Positions 51,667 through 60,248 of a stretch of DNA of 64,000 nt are shown here, piece after piece. Under the pieces are notes generated by a model. That model worked only from the letters and a program-made list of their open reading frames with translations, did not search any database and was not told where the DNA came from. Both the position numbers and the translations under genes were made by a program. Source of the stretch: Parasphingopyxis algicola. GTDB lineage: Bacteria > Pseudomonadota > Alphaproteobacteria > Sphingomonadales > Sphingomonadaceae. Position 1 is the first letter of the stretch. Each line of letters opens with the position of its first letter. The stretch spans positions 2,046,001-2,110,000 of the forward strand of contig NZ_CP051131.1 in assembly GCF_013378075.1 (NCBI RefSeq). The letters run 5' to 3'.

Positions 51667-51715
51667 GCCCCTGTTCTCCTTCAGCGATGGAACGGCTATA
51701 CAAGCCGATACCCTC

Positions 51716-51727
51716 TTTGTATACAAA
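51716..51727. promoter_or_regulatory. GntR-type operator TTTGTATACAAA, site 2
   Basis: A perfect 12-bp palindrome sharing the TTGTATACAA core with site 1, in the 65-bp divergent gap between the CoA-transferase and HMG-CoA-lyase-like genes. It ends four bases before ATG 51732, so binding would block initiation. Confidence 0.7.
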
Positions 51728-51731
51728 AGCG

Positions 51732-52637
51732 ATGTCCAAAAAAGTCCGCCTGGTGGAAGTCGGCCCGCGCGACGGGTTGCAGAACGAGCCCGAGATCATC
51801 CGGGCCGCCGACAAGATCGCGCTGATCGAGACGATGTATGATGCGGGCATGCGCCGCTTCGAGGTGGCGAGCTTCGTCCATCCCAAGCGCGTCCCACAAA
51901 TGGCCGACGCCGAGGCGGTTATCGCCGCGCTGCCGAACCATGAAGACGCCAGCTATATCGGCCTCGTCCTCAACAAGCGCGGCGTGCTGCGCGCGCTCGC
52001 GACACGCGAGGGCGGCAAGCGCGGGGTCGACGAAGTGGGCTGCGTCGTCGTCGCCAGCGACACGTTCGGCCAGAAGAACCAGGGCCAGACGATGGCCGAG
52101 GGGATCGCCGAGAACAAGGACATGATCCGTTTCGCCAAGGCGGAAGGCATGATCGCGCAGGTGACGATTTCGGCCGCGTTCGGCTGCCCGTTCGAAGGCG
52201 ATGTACCGCAAAGCCGCGTCGTCGACATGGCGAAAGCGATGGCCGAAGCCGAACCGGCGGAGATCGCGATCGCCGACACGATCGGCGTCGGCGTGCCGCA
52301 GCAGATGACCGACCTGGCCGGTGCGGTGCGCGAGGCGATACCGGCCTCGATCCCGCTGCGTGCCCATCTGCACGACACGCGCAACACCGGCATCGCCAAC
52401 GCCTGGGCCGCGGTCGAAGCCGGGGTCGAGACGATCGATGCGTCGCTCGGCGGCTTGGGCGGCTGCCCGTTCGCGCCCAACGCGACCGGCAATATCGCGA
52501 CCGAGGATGTCGTCTACCTGCTGGAGAAATCGGGCATCGATACCGGCGTCGATCTCGGCAAGGCCATAGCCTGCAATCGCTGGTTCGCGACCGTGATGGG
52601 CCGCGAGCTCCCGTCGCTCGTCGCGCGGGCCGCATAA
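51732..52637 (+). CDS. HMG-CoA lyase-like enzyme (DRE-TIM metallolyase)
   Basis: A 301-residue TIM-barrel lyase. VRLVEVGPRDGLQNE holds the catalytic Arg-Asp, FEVASFVHPKRVPQMADAE follows, HLHDTRNTG gives the metal His pair and GGLGGCPFAPNATGN the catalytic Cys loop. Family members cleave 3-hydroxy-3-methylglutaryl-CoA or similar hydroxyacyl-CoA esters by a retro-Claisen reaction. ATG 51732 lies just after the operator; the longer open frame to 51651 overlaps the divergent gene. Next to a CoA-transferase, it probably splits the activated acid into acetyl-CoA and a smaller product. Confidence 0.88.
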   Translation: MSKKVRLVEVGPRDGLQNEPEIIRAADKIALIETMYDAGMRRFEVASFVHPKRVPQMADAEAVIAALPNHEDASYIGLVLNKRGVLRALATREGGKRGVDEVGCVVVASDTFGQKNQGQTMAEGIAENKDMIRFAKAEGMIAQVTISAAFGCPFEGDVPQSRVVDMAKAMAEAEPAEIAIADTIGVGVPQQMTDLAGAVREAIPASIPLRAHLHDTRNTGIANAWAAVEAGVETIDASLGGLGGCPFAPNATGNIATEDVVYLLEKSGIDTGVDLGKAIACNRWFATVMGRELPSLVARAA

Positions 52638-52661
52638 GGATTAATGAGGGGATAGGACCAT

Positions 52662-54704
52662 ATGAGCTACCGTTTGGGCTGCGATGTCGGCGGCACCTTT
52701 ACCGACCTGCTGATCATCGACGAGGAAACCGGCCATACGGTCCGCGACAAGCTCCCCTCGACGCCGCACGACCCGTCCGAAGCGGTGGTCAACGGCGCCA
52801 AGGCGCTGTGCGAGCGCGAGAATATCGATCCGGCCGCGCTCTCGCTCTTCCTCCACGGCACGACGGTCGCGACCAATGCGGTGCTCGAAGGAAAGATCGC
52901 CCGGGTCGGGCTCGTCGTCACCGAGGGCTATCGCGATATCCTCCAGATCGCGCGGAGCCTGGTGCCAGGCGGGCTTGCCGCCTGGATCATCTGGCCCAAG
53001 CCTGAACCCATGGCGCCGCTCGAATGTACGATCGAAGTGCCCGAACGGATCGGCGCCGACGGATCGGTCGTCCGCGAGCTCGACGAGTCCGCCCTGCGGG
53101 AACGCCTGGATACCCTCAAGGCCGACGAGGAGATCGAAGCGCTGACGATCTGCCTGATCAATTCCTACGTTAGCGACGCGCATGAACGGCGCGTCGCCGA
53201 AATCTGCGCCGAGGTCTTTCCCGATCTCCCGGTGTCGGTCTCCGCCGATATCCTGCCCGAAATGCAGGAATATGAGCGCGCGGTGACGACCGTCGCGAAC
53301 AGCGCGGTGCGCCCGACCGTCGCCCGCTATGTCGGCAACCTCAAGGACGAGATCGCCGATTGGGGCGCGACGGCGAAGCTCAACCTGTTGCGCTCGGACG
53401 GCGGGCTGATGTCGGCCGACAAGAGCAGCGCGGCGCCGGTCAACCTGTTGATGAGCGGCCCCGCGGGCGGCGTTGCCGGCGCGGTCTGGGTCGCGAAAAA
53501 TGCCGGCGTCGAAAATGTCCTGACGCTCGACATGGGCGGGACGTCGACGGACGTAGCGCTGATCGAGAACGGCCAGGCGCGGCTCCAGCGCGAAACCTCG
53601 GTCGGCGATCTCAACGTCCGCGCCTCCTCGGTCGACGTGAAGACGGTGGGCGCGGGCGGTGGCTCGATCGCCTTCGTGCCCGAACTCACGAAAGCGCTGC
53701 GCGTCGGCCCCGAAAGCGCGGGCGCGGTGCCCGGCCCGGTCGCCTATGGCAAGGGCGGCGAGGCACCGACCGTTACCGACGCCAATGTCGTGCTCGGCTA
53801 TCTGCCCGAGGCTTTGCTCGGCGGCAGCTTCCAGCTCGACCGCAAGGGCGCGGAAGCCGCCGTCCAGACGATCGCCGATGCGCTCGATATCGGCCTGATG
53901 GAGGCGGCCGCCGGCATCATCGATATCGTCAACGAGAATATGTTCGGCGCGCTCCGGCTCGTCTCGGTGCAGCAGGGTTACGACCCGCGCGATTTCGCGC
54001 TGATGGCGTTCGGCGGCGCGGGGCCGCTCCACGGCAATGCGATGGGCAAGCTGATGGGCAGCTGGCCGGTCATCATTCCGCCCTCGCCCGGCGTGCTGTG
54101 CGCCTATGGCGACGCGACGACGCGGCAGCGGGTCGAGACCCAGCGCAGCTTCAATACGCTCGCGCAGAATACGAGCGATGCCGACCTCAAGACGCTGCTC
54201 GACGAGCTCGGCGCGCAGGTCAGCGAGGAACTGGTCGCCGAGGGGGTAGAGCCCGGCGATGTCGAACTCAAATATGAGGTCGATATCCGCTATTCGGGCC
54301 AAGCCTTCGAAATCCCGCTCTCGCTCGATCCCGAGCATTTCTCGATTCAGGCGCTGACCGGCGAATTCGATACCGAGCATGAGCGGCTCTTCACCTTCAA
54401 CCTCTCGCTGCCGCACGAACTGGTGAACATCCGCGCGGTCGCGCTCGGCAAGGCGGCCAATGTCGCGGCCGAGACGATCGAAAAGGGCGACGGCGATCCG
54501 TCCGCCGCCAAGCTGCGCGATCACGAGCTTTACATGGAGGGCGAGATGCGGCCCGCGGTGATCTACGATCGCGCGAAGCTGCGCGCGGGCGATATCATCC
54601 CCGGACCCGCGGTCGTCACCGAGATGGATTCGACGACGCTCATCTATAACGGCCATGAAGCGCGCGTCGACGATCATGGCAACCTGCTGATCAACCCGGC
54701 TTAG
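52662..54704 (+). CDS. ATP-dependent hydantoinase/oxoprolinase, subunit A (HyuA-like)
   Basis: A 680-residue ASKHA-fold subunit. LGCDVGGTFTDLLIID at the start is the phosphate motif; LFLHGTTVATNAVLEGK, NLLRSDGGLM, LTLDMGGTSTDVALI and FGGAGPLHGNA are family signatures. With subunit B it opens cyclic amides (N-methylhydantoin, 5-oxoproline, caprolactam-type) at the cost of ATP; carboxylases of ketones share the fold. ATG 52662 follows GAGGGGATAGG. It is 24 bases after the lyase gene and 12 before HyuB, so one operon under the GntR site is likely. Confidence 0.85.
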   Translation: MSYRLGCDVGGTFTDLLIIDEETGHTVRDKLPSTPHDPSEAVVNGAKALCERENIDPAALSLFLHGTTVATNAVLEGKIARVGLVVTEGYRDILQIARSLVPGGLAAWIIWPKPEPMAPLECTIEVPERIGADGSVVRELDESALRERLDTLKADEEIEALTICLINSYVSDAHERRVAEICAEVFPDLPVSVSADILPEMQEYERAVTTVANSAVRPTVARYVGNLKDEIADWGATAKLNLLRSDGGLMSADKSSAAPVNLLMSGPAGGVAGAVWVAKNAGVENVLTLDMGGTSTDVALIENGQARLQRETSVGDLNVRASSVDVKTVGAGGGSIAFVPELTKALRVGPESAGAVPGPVAYGKGGEAPTVTDANVVLGYLPEALLGGSFQLDRKGAEAAVQTIADALDIGLMEAAAGIIDIVNENMFGALRLVSVQQGYDPRDFALMAFGGAGPLHGNAMGKLMGSWPVIIPPSPGVLCAYGDATTRQRVETQRSFNTLAQNTSDADLKTLLDELGAQVSEELVAEGVEPGDVELKYEVDIRYSGQAFEIPLSLDPEHFSIQALTGEFDTEHERLFTFNLSLPHELVNIRAVALGKAANVAAETIEKGDGDPSAAKLRDHELYMEGEMRPAVIYDRAKLRAGDIIPGPAVVTEMDSTTLIYNGHEARVDDHGNLLINPA

Positions 54705-54716
54705 AGGAGGCGCGCG

Positions 54717-56603
54717 ATGCCAGCCCAGATAATCGAAACCAACACCGCCCCCTTCGCCACCGTCGATGTCGATCCGGTGACGCTCGACATCATGGAAAAT
54801 GCGCTGCGCAACGCGCGGATCGAGATGGATGCGACGCTCGTGCGCACCGCCATGTCGCCCGGTATCCGCGAACAGGGCGACGCCTTCCCGCTGATCGCCG
54901 ATCGCGGCGGCAAGATGATCGTCGGCCAGTTCGGCAGCTTCATCGACGGCTTCTTGCGCGCCTATGACGGCACAATCGAGGAAGGCGACATGATCTTCCT
55001 CTCCGATCCCTATAGCTGCGAGGGCGCGGTCAGCCACAATAACGACTGGCTCGTGCTTCTGCCCGTGTTCCGCGGTGGGCGGCCCGTCGCCTGGACGGCG
55101 ATGTTCGGCCACCAGTCGGACATCGGCGGCAAGGTCGCGGGCTCCATCCCGATCGACAGCCGCAGCGTCTATGAAGAAGGCGTCCGCATCCCGCCGGTCA
55201 AGATCTACAAACAGGGCGAATATAACGAGGATCTCGTCAAACTCGTCCTCCACCAGAGCCGCAAGCCGGACTGGTGCGCGGCCGACCTCAACGCGCTGAT
55301 CGCCTCGTGCCGGGTCGCCGCGCGCCGCGTCGACGAGATGTGCGAACGGTTCGGCGAGGACATGTTCGCCTCGGCCACCGACCTGCTGCTCGAACGCAAT
55401 TACCGCGCGATGAAGGCGCTGATCGCGGAATCGATCGGCGAGGAGAAGGTCAGCTTCACCGATTATATCTGCGACGACGGCGTCGGGAACGGCCCGTACA
55501 AGATCCGCTGCACGATGTGGCGCGAGGGCGAGAAGGTGATCCTCGATTTCGAAGGCACCGACCCGCAGGCGCCGAGCTCGATCAATTTCTACTTGAACGA
55601 GAACATGTTCAAGATGTTCTTCGGCATCTACATGATCATGGTCTTCGACCCGCAGATCCTGTTCAACGACGGCTTTTACGACCTGATCGAGGTCCGCATT
55701 CCCGAGGGATCGCTGCTCAAGCCCAGATATCCGGCTGCGCTCGCCGGGCGCACCCATGCGCTGGGCCGCATCTTCGATATTCTGGGCGGCCTGCTCGGCC
55801 AGCGGACGCCCGAATTCCTCAACGCGGCCGGCTTCTCGTCGAGCCCGCATCTGATGTTCTCCGGCTTCGACAAGAAGGGCGACTGGTTCCAGCTGTTCCA
55901 GATCGGTTTCGGCGGGATACCGGGCCGGCCGCTCGGCGACGGGCCCGACGGCCATTCGCTCTGGCCGGGCTTCACCAACGTCCCCAACGAGTTTCTCGAA
56001 CGCTATTTCCCGCTGCGGATCGAGCGCTACGAGGCGCTCGCCGACAGCGGCGGGGCGGGCCTGCATCGCGGCGGCAACGGCATCAAGATGACCTATCGCT
56101 TCCTCGAGCCCGGCACGGTCGCAATCCATGACGATCGCTGGTTCACCTATCCCTGGGGCGTCAATGGCGGCGAACCGGGCCGGCGCGCGACGAAAATTCT
56201 CGAACGCGCCGACGGCAGCGAGGAGATCGTCGGCAACAAGCAGGACGGCGTCGAGGTGGAGGAAGGCGATCTCCTGCACTTCATCACTTGGGGCGGCGGC
56301 GGCTGGGGCGACCCTCTCGAGCGCGACCCCGAACTGGTCGGGCTCGAAATCCGCCAGGGGCTCGTGACGCCCGAAGGCGCCCGCGCCTATGGCGTCGTCG
56401 CCGATGCGAAGGGCAAGGTGGATGCCGACGCGACCGATACGCTGCGTGCGGAAATGAAGGAGCAGCGCGGCGCGAACGACACGCTGTTCAATGCGGGCCC
56501 CGATATCGAAACCTTGCGCGCCAATTGCGAGGAAGAGACCGGCCTCCCCGCGCCGAAACAGCCGGTCTGGGAAGCGCATGCCTATGCGGAAGCCGCCGAA
56601 TAG
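54717..56603 (+). CDS. ATP-dependent hydantoinase/oxoprolinase, subunit B (HyuB-like)
   Basis: A 628-residue partner of HyuA. DPVTLDIMENALRNARIEMDATLVRTAMSP-type N-terminus (the first part reads DVDPVTLDIMENALRNARIE), SDPYSCEGAVSHNND, GHQSDIGGKVAGS and GGGGWGDPLERDPELV near the end are typical. It normally carries the lactam-hydrolysing site. The length is slightly above that of bacterial HyuB. It ends six bases before the convergent TetR gene. Confidence 0.86.
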   Translation: MPAQIIETNTAPFATVDVDPVTLDIMENALRNARIEMDATLVRTAMSPGIREQGDAFPLIADRGGKMIVGQFGSFIDGFLRAYDGTIEEGDMIFLSDPYSCEGAVSHNNDWLVLLPVFRGGRPVAWTAMFGHQSDIGGKVAGSIPIDSRSVYEEGVRIPPVKIYKQGEYNEDLVKLVLHQSRKPDWCAADLNALIASCRVAARRVDEMCERFGEDMFASATDLLLERNYRAMKALIAESIGEEKVSFTDYICDDGVGNGPYKIRCTMWREGEKVILDFEGTDPQAPSSINFYLNENMFKMFFGIYMIMVFDPQILFNDGFYDLIEVRIPEGSLLKPRYPAALAGRTHALGRIFDILGGLLGQRTPEFLNAAGFSSSPHLMFSGFDKKGDWFQLFQIGFGGIPGRPLGDGPDGHSLWPGFTNVPNEFLERYFPLRIERYEALADSGGAGLHRGGNGIKMTYRFLEPGTVAIHDDRWFTYPWGVNGGEPGRRATKILERADGSEEIVGNKQDGVEVEEGDLLHFITWGGGGWGDPLERDPELVGLEIRQGLVTPEGARAYGVVADAKGKVDADATDTLRAEMKEQRGANDTLFNAGPDIETLRANCEEETGLPAPKQPVWEAHAYAEAAE

Positions 56604-56609
56604 GCGAAA

Positions 56610-57224
56610 TCAGGCTAGCGTCCGCGTCCCGTAGGCGCGGAGGAACGTGTCGACGGCGCTTTCGATCCGCGCCGAGCGGGCCTCTGCGGAAACGTCGGGC
56701 GACTGGCCGAAGCGCAGCTCGACGTCGAGAAAGCCCTTGATCATCGCGCCCAGTTGCTCGGCCGCGAGTTCGGGATCGTCGAGCTCCAGCTCGCCCCGTT
56801 CGGCCGCTTCCGCCAATATCTCGGCCAGCGTCCCGCGCATCACGCGCGGTCCCGATGCCAGGAATCGCTCGCCGATCTTGGGATCGCGGCCCGCTTCCGC
56901 GGCGAGAATCCGCTCGAACCGGACGACTTCGGCATTGGTCAGCATCGTCAGCATGACCTCGCCGAAGGACAGCAGCGTTTCGCGCAGCGAGGCATCGCCC
57001 GCCGCCTTGGCCGTGATCACCCCGCGCATCCGCTGGCATTCCGAGTGGATCACCTGCGAGAACAGCGCATCCTTGCCGCCGAACTGGTTGTAGATCGTCA
57101 CCTTGGAAACATCCGCCCGGCGGGCGATCGCCTCGATCGTCGCCTCGCCCAGGCCGTGCGCGAAGAATTCCTGTCGGGCCGCGTCGAGGATCGCATCGAT
57201 CTTGCGCAGCGAAGACGGCCGCAT
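56610..57224 (-). CDS. TetR-family regulator of the RND efflux operon
   Basis: A 204-residue TetR protein. The helix-turn-helix lies at about 10-55: KIDAILDAARQEFFAHGLGE, then IARRADVSKVTIYNQFGGKD. It is divergent from the RND operon, the standard place for an AcrR/TtgR-type repressor. The gap at 57225-57359 contains CGTATTT repeats and a TGAACG/CGTTCA pair that may be its operator. The inducer is unknown. Confidence 0.87.
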   Translation of the reverse strand: MRPSSLRKIDAILDAARQEFFAHGLGEATIEAIARRADVSKVTIYNQFGGKDALFSQVIHSECQRMRGVITAKAAGDASLRETLLSFGEVMLTMLTNAEVVRFERILAAEAGRDPKIGERFLASGPRVMRGTLAEILAEAAERGELELDDPELAAEQLGAMIKGFLDVELRFGQSPDVSAEARSARIESAVDTFLRAYGTRTLA

Positions 57225-57281
57225 CGGGGTTTCCGGAGGCAGGCAGGATGTAGCGTTAATCGATCAGTCCTCTCGATTGAG

Positions 57282-57324
57282 CGTATTTAATGAACGCTTG
57301 CGTATTTTTAAACGTTGCCGTTCA
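57282..57324 (+). promoter_or_regulatory. Candidate TetR operator region of the RND operon
   Basis: CGTATTT occurs at 57282 and 57301 in direct repeat, each followed by AA and ACG. TGAACG (57291-57296) and CGTTCA (57319-57324) form an inverted pair 22 bases apart. The region lies between the TetR and channel genes. Confidence 0.45.
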
Positions 57325-57359
57325 AAATCAGATATGGCACAGGAGCGCCGCAACTTTCA

Positions 57360-58868
57360 ATGCTTCTATGGGCAGCCGGTGTGATTACGCGTTTTCCACT
57401 TGTCGGTATTGCGGCGATGGCCGGGTCGCTGACAGCCTGCGCCGATTTCTCGCCGCCCGAGCGATTGCCGGCGCCGGTGGCCGAGCTTCCGGCGGGTTAT
57501 GCCGAAGGAGAGTCGCTCGGCGCCGCGCAACCGCTGAACTGGTGGCACGATTTCAACGATCCGACGCTCAACCGCCTCGTCGACGAGGCGCTGCTCGCCA
57601 ATCTCGATATCGCCGAAGCCGCGGCACGGGTCGAGGAGGCGCGCGCCCAGGCGCGTATCGCCGGCGCCGACCGTTTTCCGAGCGTCAACGCGTCGGCCGG
57701 CGCCAACTATTCGGACACGCCGCTCGCCGGCACCAATTTCGGAGGCTTCGGCGGTGGTGCGACCCGGCTGACCAACGAGACCTATTCGACCGGGCTCGAT
57801 TTCGCCTATGAACTCGATTTCTGGGGGCGGGTCCGCAACGACGCCCGCGCCGCCCGGGCCGATCTCGTCGCCGCCGAGGCCGATCTGCGCACCGCCCGGC
57901 TCGGCGCCCTTGCCGAAACCATCTCCACCTATTTCGAAGTCGTCGACCTGCGCGCGCAGATCGCGCTCGCCGTAGCGACGATCGACATCCTGCAGGACCG
58001 CGTCGAAAACACCGAGCGGCGCTATGATCGCGGGCTGGTCTCGTCCTTCGAACTCTACCAGCTGCGCCAGGATTACCGGAATACGCAGGCCGCGCTGCCG
58101 CAGCGCGAGAGCCAGCTGACCGATGCCGAAGGCCGGCTCGCGGTGCTGCTGGGGCGCTATGCGGGAACGTTGCGCGCCGAGCTCGGCGACCGGCTGGCGC
58201 CGCAGCTCGTATTCGATCCGATCCCGACGGGCCTCCCGGCCGATCTCCTGATACAGCGCCCCGACGTCGCCGCCGCGGCGCAGCGGTTCGAGGCGGCACG
58301 GTTCCGGGTCGGCGCCCGCCGCGCCGAGCTGTTCCCGTCGCTCTCGCTGTCCAGCACGCTCGGCACCCAGAGCGACAGCCCGTCGGGCGTCTTCGACATC
58401 CTCGACAATTGGGTGCTCAACCTCGGGGCGAGCCTCACCGCACCGCTGTTCCAGGGCGGCCGGATCCGCGCCAATATCGATGTCGCCGAAGCGCGCTATG
58501 CGCAGCAGACGGCGAGCTATGCGCGAACCGTGCTGACCGCCTATCGCGAAGTGACGGCCGCGCTCGAAGACTATGAGGAACAGCGGCAGCGTTACGCGCT
58601 TCTGTTCGCCCAACTCCAGGAGGCCGAAGCCTCGGCGAACCTGCAGGCCGAACGCTATGCCGCGGGCGTATCCGCCTTCACCGACTATCTCGACGCTTTG
58701 CGCAATCTCTACCAGGTCCGCTCCTCGCTCTCCGGCGCCGGACGCGATGTCGCGCTCGCCCGCCTCGCCGTCCATCGCGGATTGGGCGGCGGCTGGACCG
58801 AGACCGCCGCGACGCCCGATATTCCGCTTGTCGACCGCCCGACCGATGGAGAAACAGATGGTTCCTGA
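57360..58868 (+). CDS. RND efflux outer-membrane channel, NodT-family lipoprotein
   Basis: A 502-residue OMF protein. The lipobox GSLTAC predicts lipid attachment at Cys after a short signal peptide. WWHDFNDPTLNRLVDEAL, YSTGLDFAYELDFWGRVRN and LLIQRPDVAAAAQRFEAARF are NodT/OprM hallmarks, and two repeated coiled halves form the tunnel. ATG 57360 is preferred, with GTG 57381 giving an equally good signal peptide. The adaptor gene follows 21 bases on. It should dock with the RND pump. Confidence 0.9.
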   Translation: MLLWAAGVITRFPLVGIAAMAGSLTACADFSPPERLPAPVAELPAGYAEGESLGAAQPLNWWHDFNDPTLNRLVDEALLANLDIAEAAARVEEARAQARIAGADRFPSVNASAGANYSDTPLAGTNFGGFGGGATRLTNETYSTGLDFAYELDFWGRVRNDARAARADLVAAEADLRTARLGALAETISTYFEVVDLRAQIALAVATIDILQDRVENTERRYDRGLVSSFELYQLRQDYRNTQAALPQRESQLTDAEGRLAVLLGRYAGTLRAELGDRLAPQLVFDPIPTGLPADLLIQRPDVAAAAQRFEAARFRVGARRAELFPSLSLSSTLGTQSDSPSGVFDILDNWVLNLGASLTAPLFQGGRIRANIDVAEARYAQQTASYARTVLTAYREVTAALEDYEEQRQRYALLFAQLQEAEASANLQAERYAAGVSAFTDYLDALRNLYQVRSSLSGAGRDVALARLAVHRGLGGGWTETAATPDIPLVDRPTDGETDGS

Positions 58869-58889
58869 TATTTCGACGGAGCGAGGCGC

Positions 58890-60248
58890 GTGACCCGCAA
58901 CCGACTCATCGCGCTCGGCATTATCGGCGGTGCGCTCGTCATCGCCGCGCTGCTGATCCTCATCCGCCCCTCGCCCGAGGAACGCCCGCCCGACCAGCGC
59001 GCGCCGCTCGTCCAGACGGTTCCCGCCGAGATTCGCAGCGGCAGCCTGACCGTCGAGGGCGCGGGCACCGTGCGGGCGCGCGAGGAACTGGTGCTCGCCG
59101 CCGAAGTGCCGGGCAAGCTCGTCTATGTCAGCCCGAACCTGATCGAAGGCCGGGCCGTGCGGCGCGGCGAAGTGCTGTTCCGCATCGATCCGACCGATTA
59201 TCGCAACCAGGTCGCGACCGCGCGCGCCGATGTCGCGCAGCAGGATGTCGCGGTGCGCGAGGCGGAGGAAGAGGCAACGCTCGCCCGGCGCGAATATGAG
59301 CGGTTCCAGGACCGCGAGGCCCGGCGCGCACCCGATCCCTTCTCCGGCGTCGATGCCGACGATTTCGCCGCACAGATCCTCCCGCCCGAGCGGCTGGCGC
59401 AGAATCAATCGCCCAGCGCGTTCGAAGCGCCCGCCAGCCGCGAAGCGAACAGCCTGACCCTGCGCCTGCCGCAGCTGCAGGCCGCGCAGGCCGCGCTGCA
59501 ACGGGCCCGCGCCCAGCTCGGCGACGCGCAGCTCGCGCTCGGTCGGACCACTGTCCGCGCGCCCTTTTCGGGTCTTGTGCGCTCTGAAAACGCCGCGCGC
59601 GGCAGCTATGTCTCTCCCGGCCAGTCGCTGGCCGAAATCGTCGCCTCGGGCACGTTCGACGTCGTCGTGCCGCTGACCCAGCGCGAGGCCGCGCTGATTC
59701 CCGATCTCTGGCAGCGCGGCGAGCAGCGGATCGAGGCCTCGGTCTATGCCGATTATGGCGGGCAGCGTTATCGCTGGCAGGCCTATGTCGACCGCGCGGA
59801 CCCGGTGCTCAATCCCGAGACGCGGACGATCGACATCTTCCTGCGCGTCCCCAACCCGATGCAGCGCGGCCAGCTCGCGGCCGAGCAGGCGGATGGCGAG
59901 GCGGGCGCGGAGAATGCCCGCGCGGCAACCGGCCCGCCGCTGCTCGTCGGCAGTTTCGTCCAGGTCGCGGTCGACGGGCTCGCGCTCTCCCGCTACGCGG
60001 CCGTGCCGATCGCCGCGCTGCGCCCGGGCAACCAGCTCTGGCTCGTGCGCGAGGGCCGGCTTGCCATCGTCCCGGTCGAAGTGCTCCAGCGGACCGACAC
60101 CGAAGTCTTCGTCCGCGCCGACCCGCTCGGCACCGATCCGCAGGTCATCGTCGGCGATATCGGCGTCGCGACCGACGGCATGCGGGTGCGGACGGCGGAC
60201 GACGAGACGGACGCCGACGCAGCCGACAGCGAAAGCGACGCCGAGTGA
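58890..60248 (+). CDS. RND efflux periplasmic adaptor (MFP)
   Basis: A 452-residue adaptor. The N-terminal anchor is at about 6-24. Lipoyl halves LVYVSPNLIEGRAVRRGEVL and VRAPFSGLVRSENAARGSYV flank a coiled hairpin interrupted by a Pro/Asp-rich insert (about residues 145-190), which is longer than usual. A beta-barrel and proximal domain follow, with an acidic C-terminal tail. The start is GTG 58890 after a GGAG. The stop overlaps the pump gene by four bases (GTGA). Confidence 0.9.
   Translation: MTRNRLIALGIIGGALVIAALLILIRPSPEERPPDQRAPLVQTVPAEIRSGSLTVEGAGTVRAREELVLAAEVPGKLVYVSPNLIEGRAVRRGEVLFRIDPTDYRNQVATARADVAQQDVAVREAEEEATLARREYERFQDREARRAPDPFSGVDADDFAAQILPPERLAQNQSPSAFEAPASREANSLTLRLPQLQAAQAALQRARAQLGDAQLALGRTTVRAPFSGLVRSENAARGSYVSPGQSLAEIVASGTFDVVVPLTQREAALIPDLWQRGEQRIEASVYADYGGQRYRWQAYVDRADPVLNPETRTIDIFLRVPNPMQRGQLAAEQADGEAGAENARAATGPPLLVGSFVQVAVDGLALSRYAAVPIAALRPGNQLWLVREGRLAIVPVEVLQRTDTEVFVRADPLGTDPQVIVGDIGVATDGMRVRTADDETDADAADSESDAE

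Noticed and set aside
52641-56579. A 1312-codon open frame opposite the hydantoinase genes
   Set aside because: HyuA and HyuB on the other strand have clear motifs; this frame has none and looks like a codon-bias shadow.
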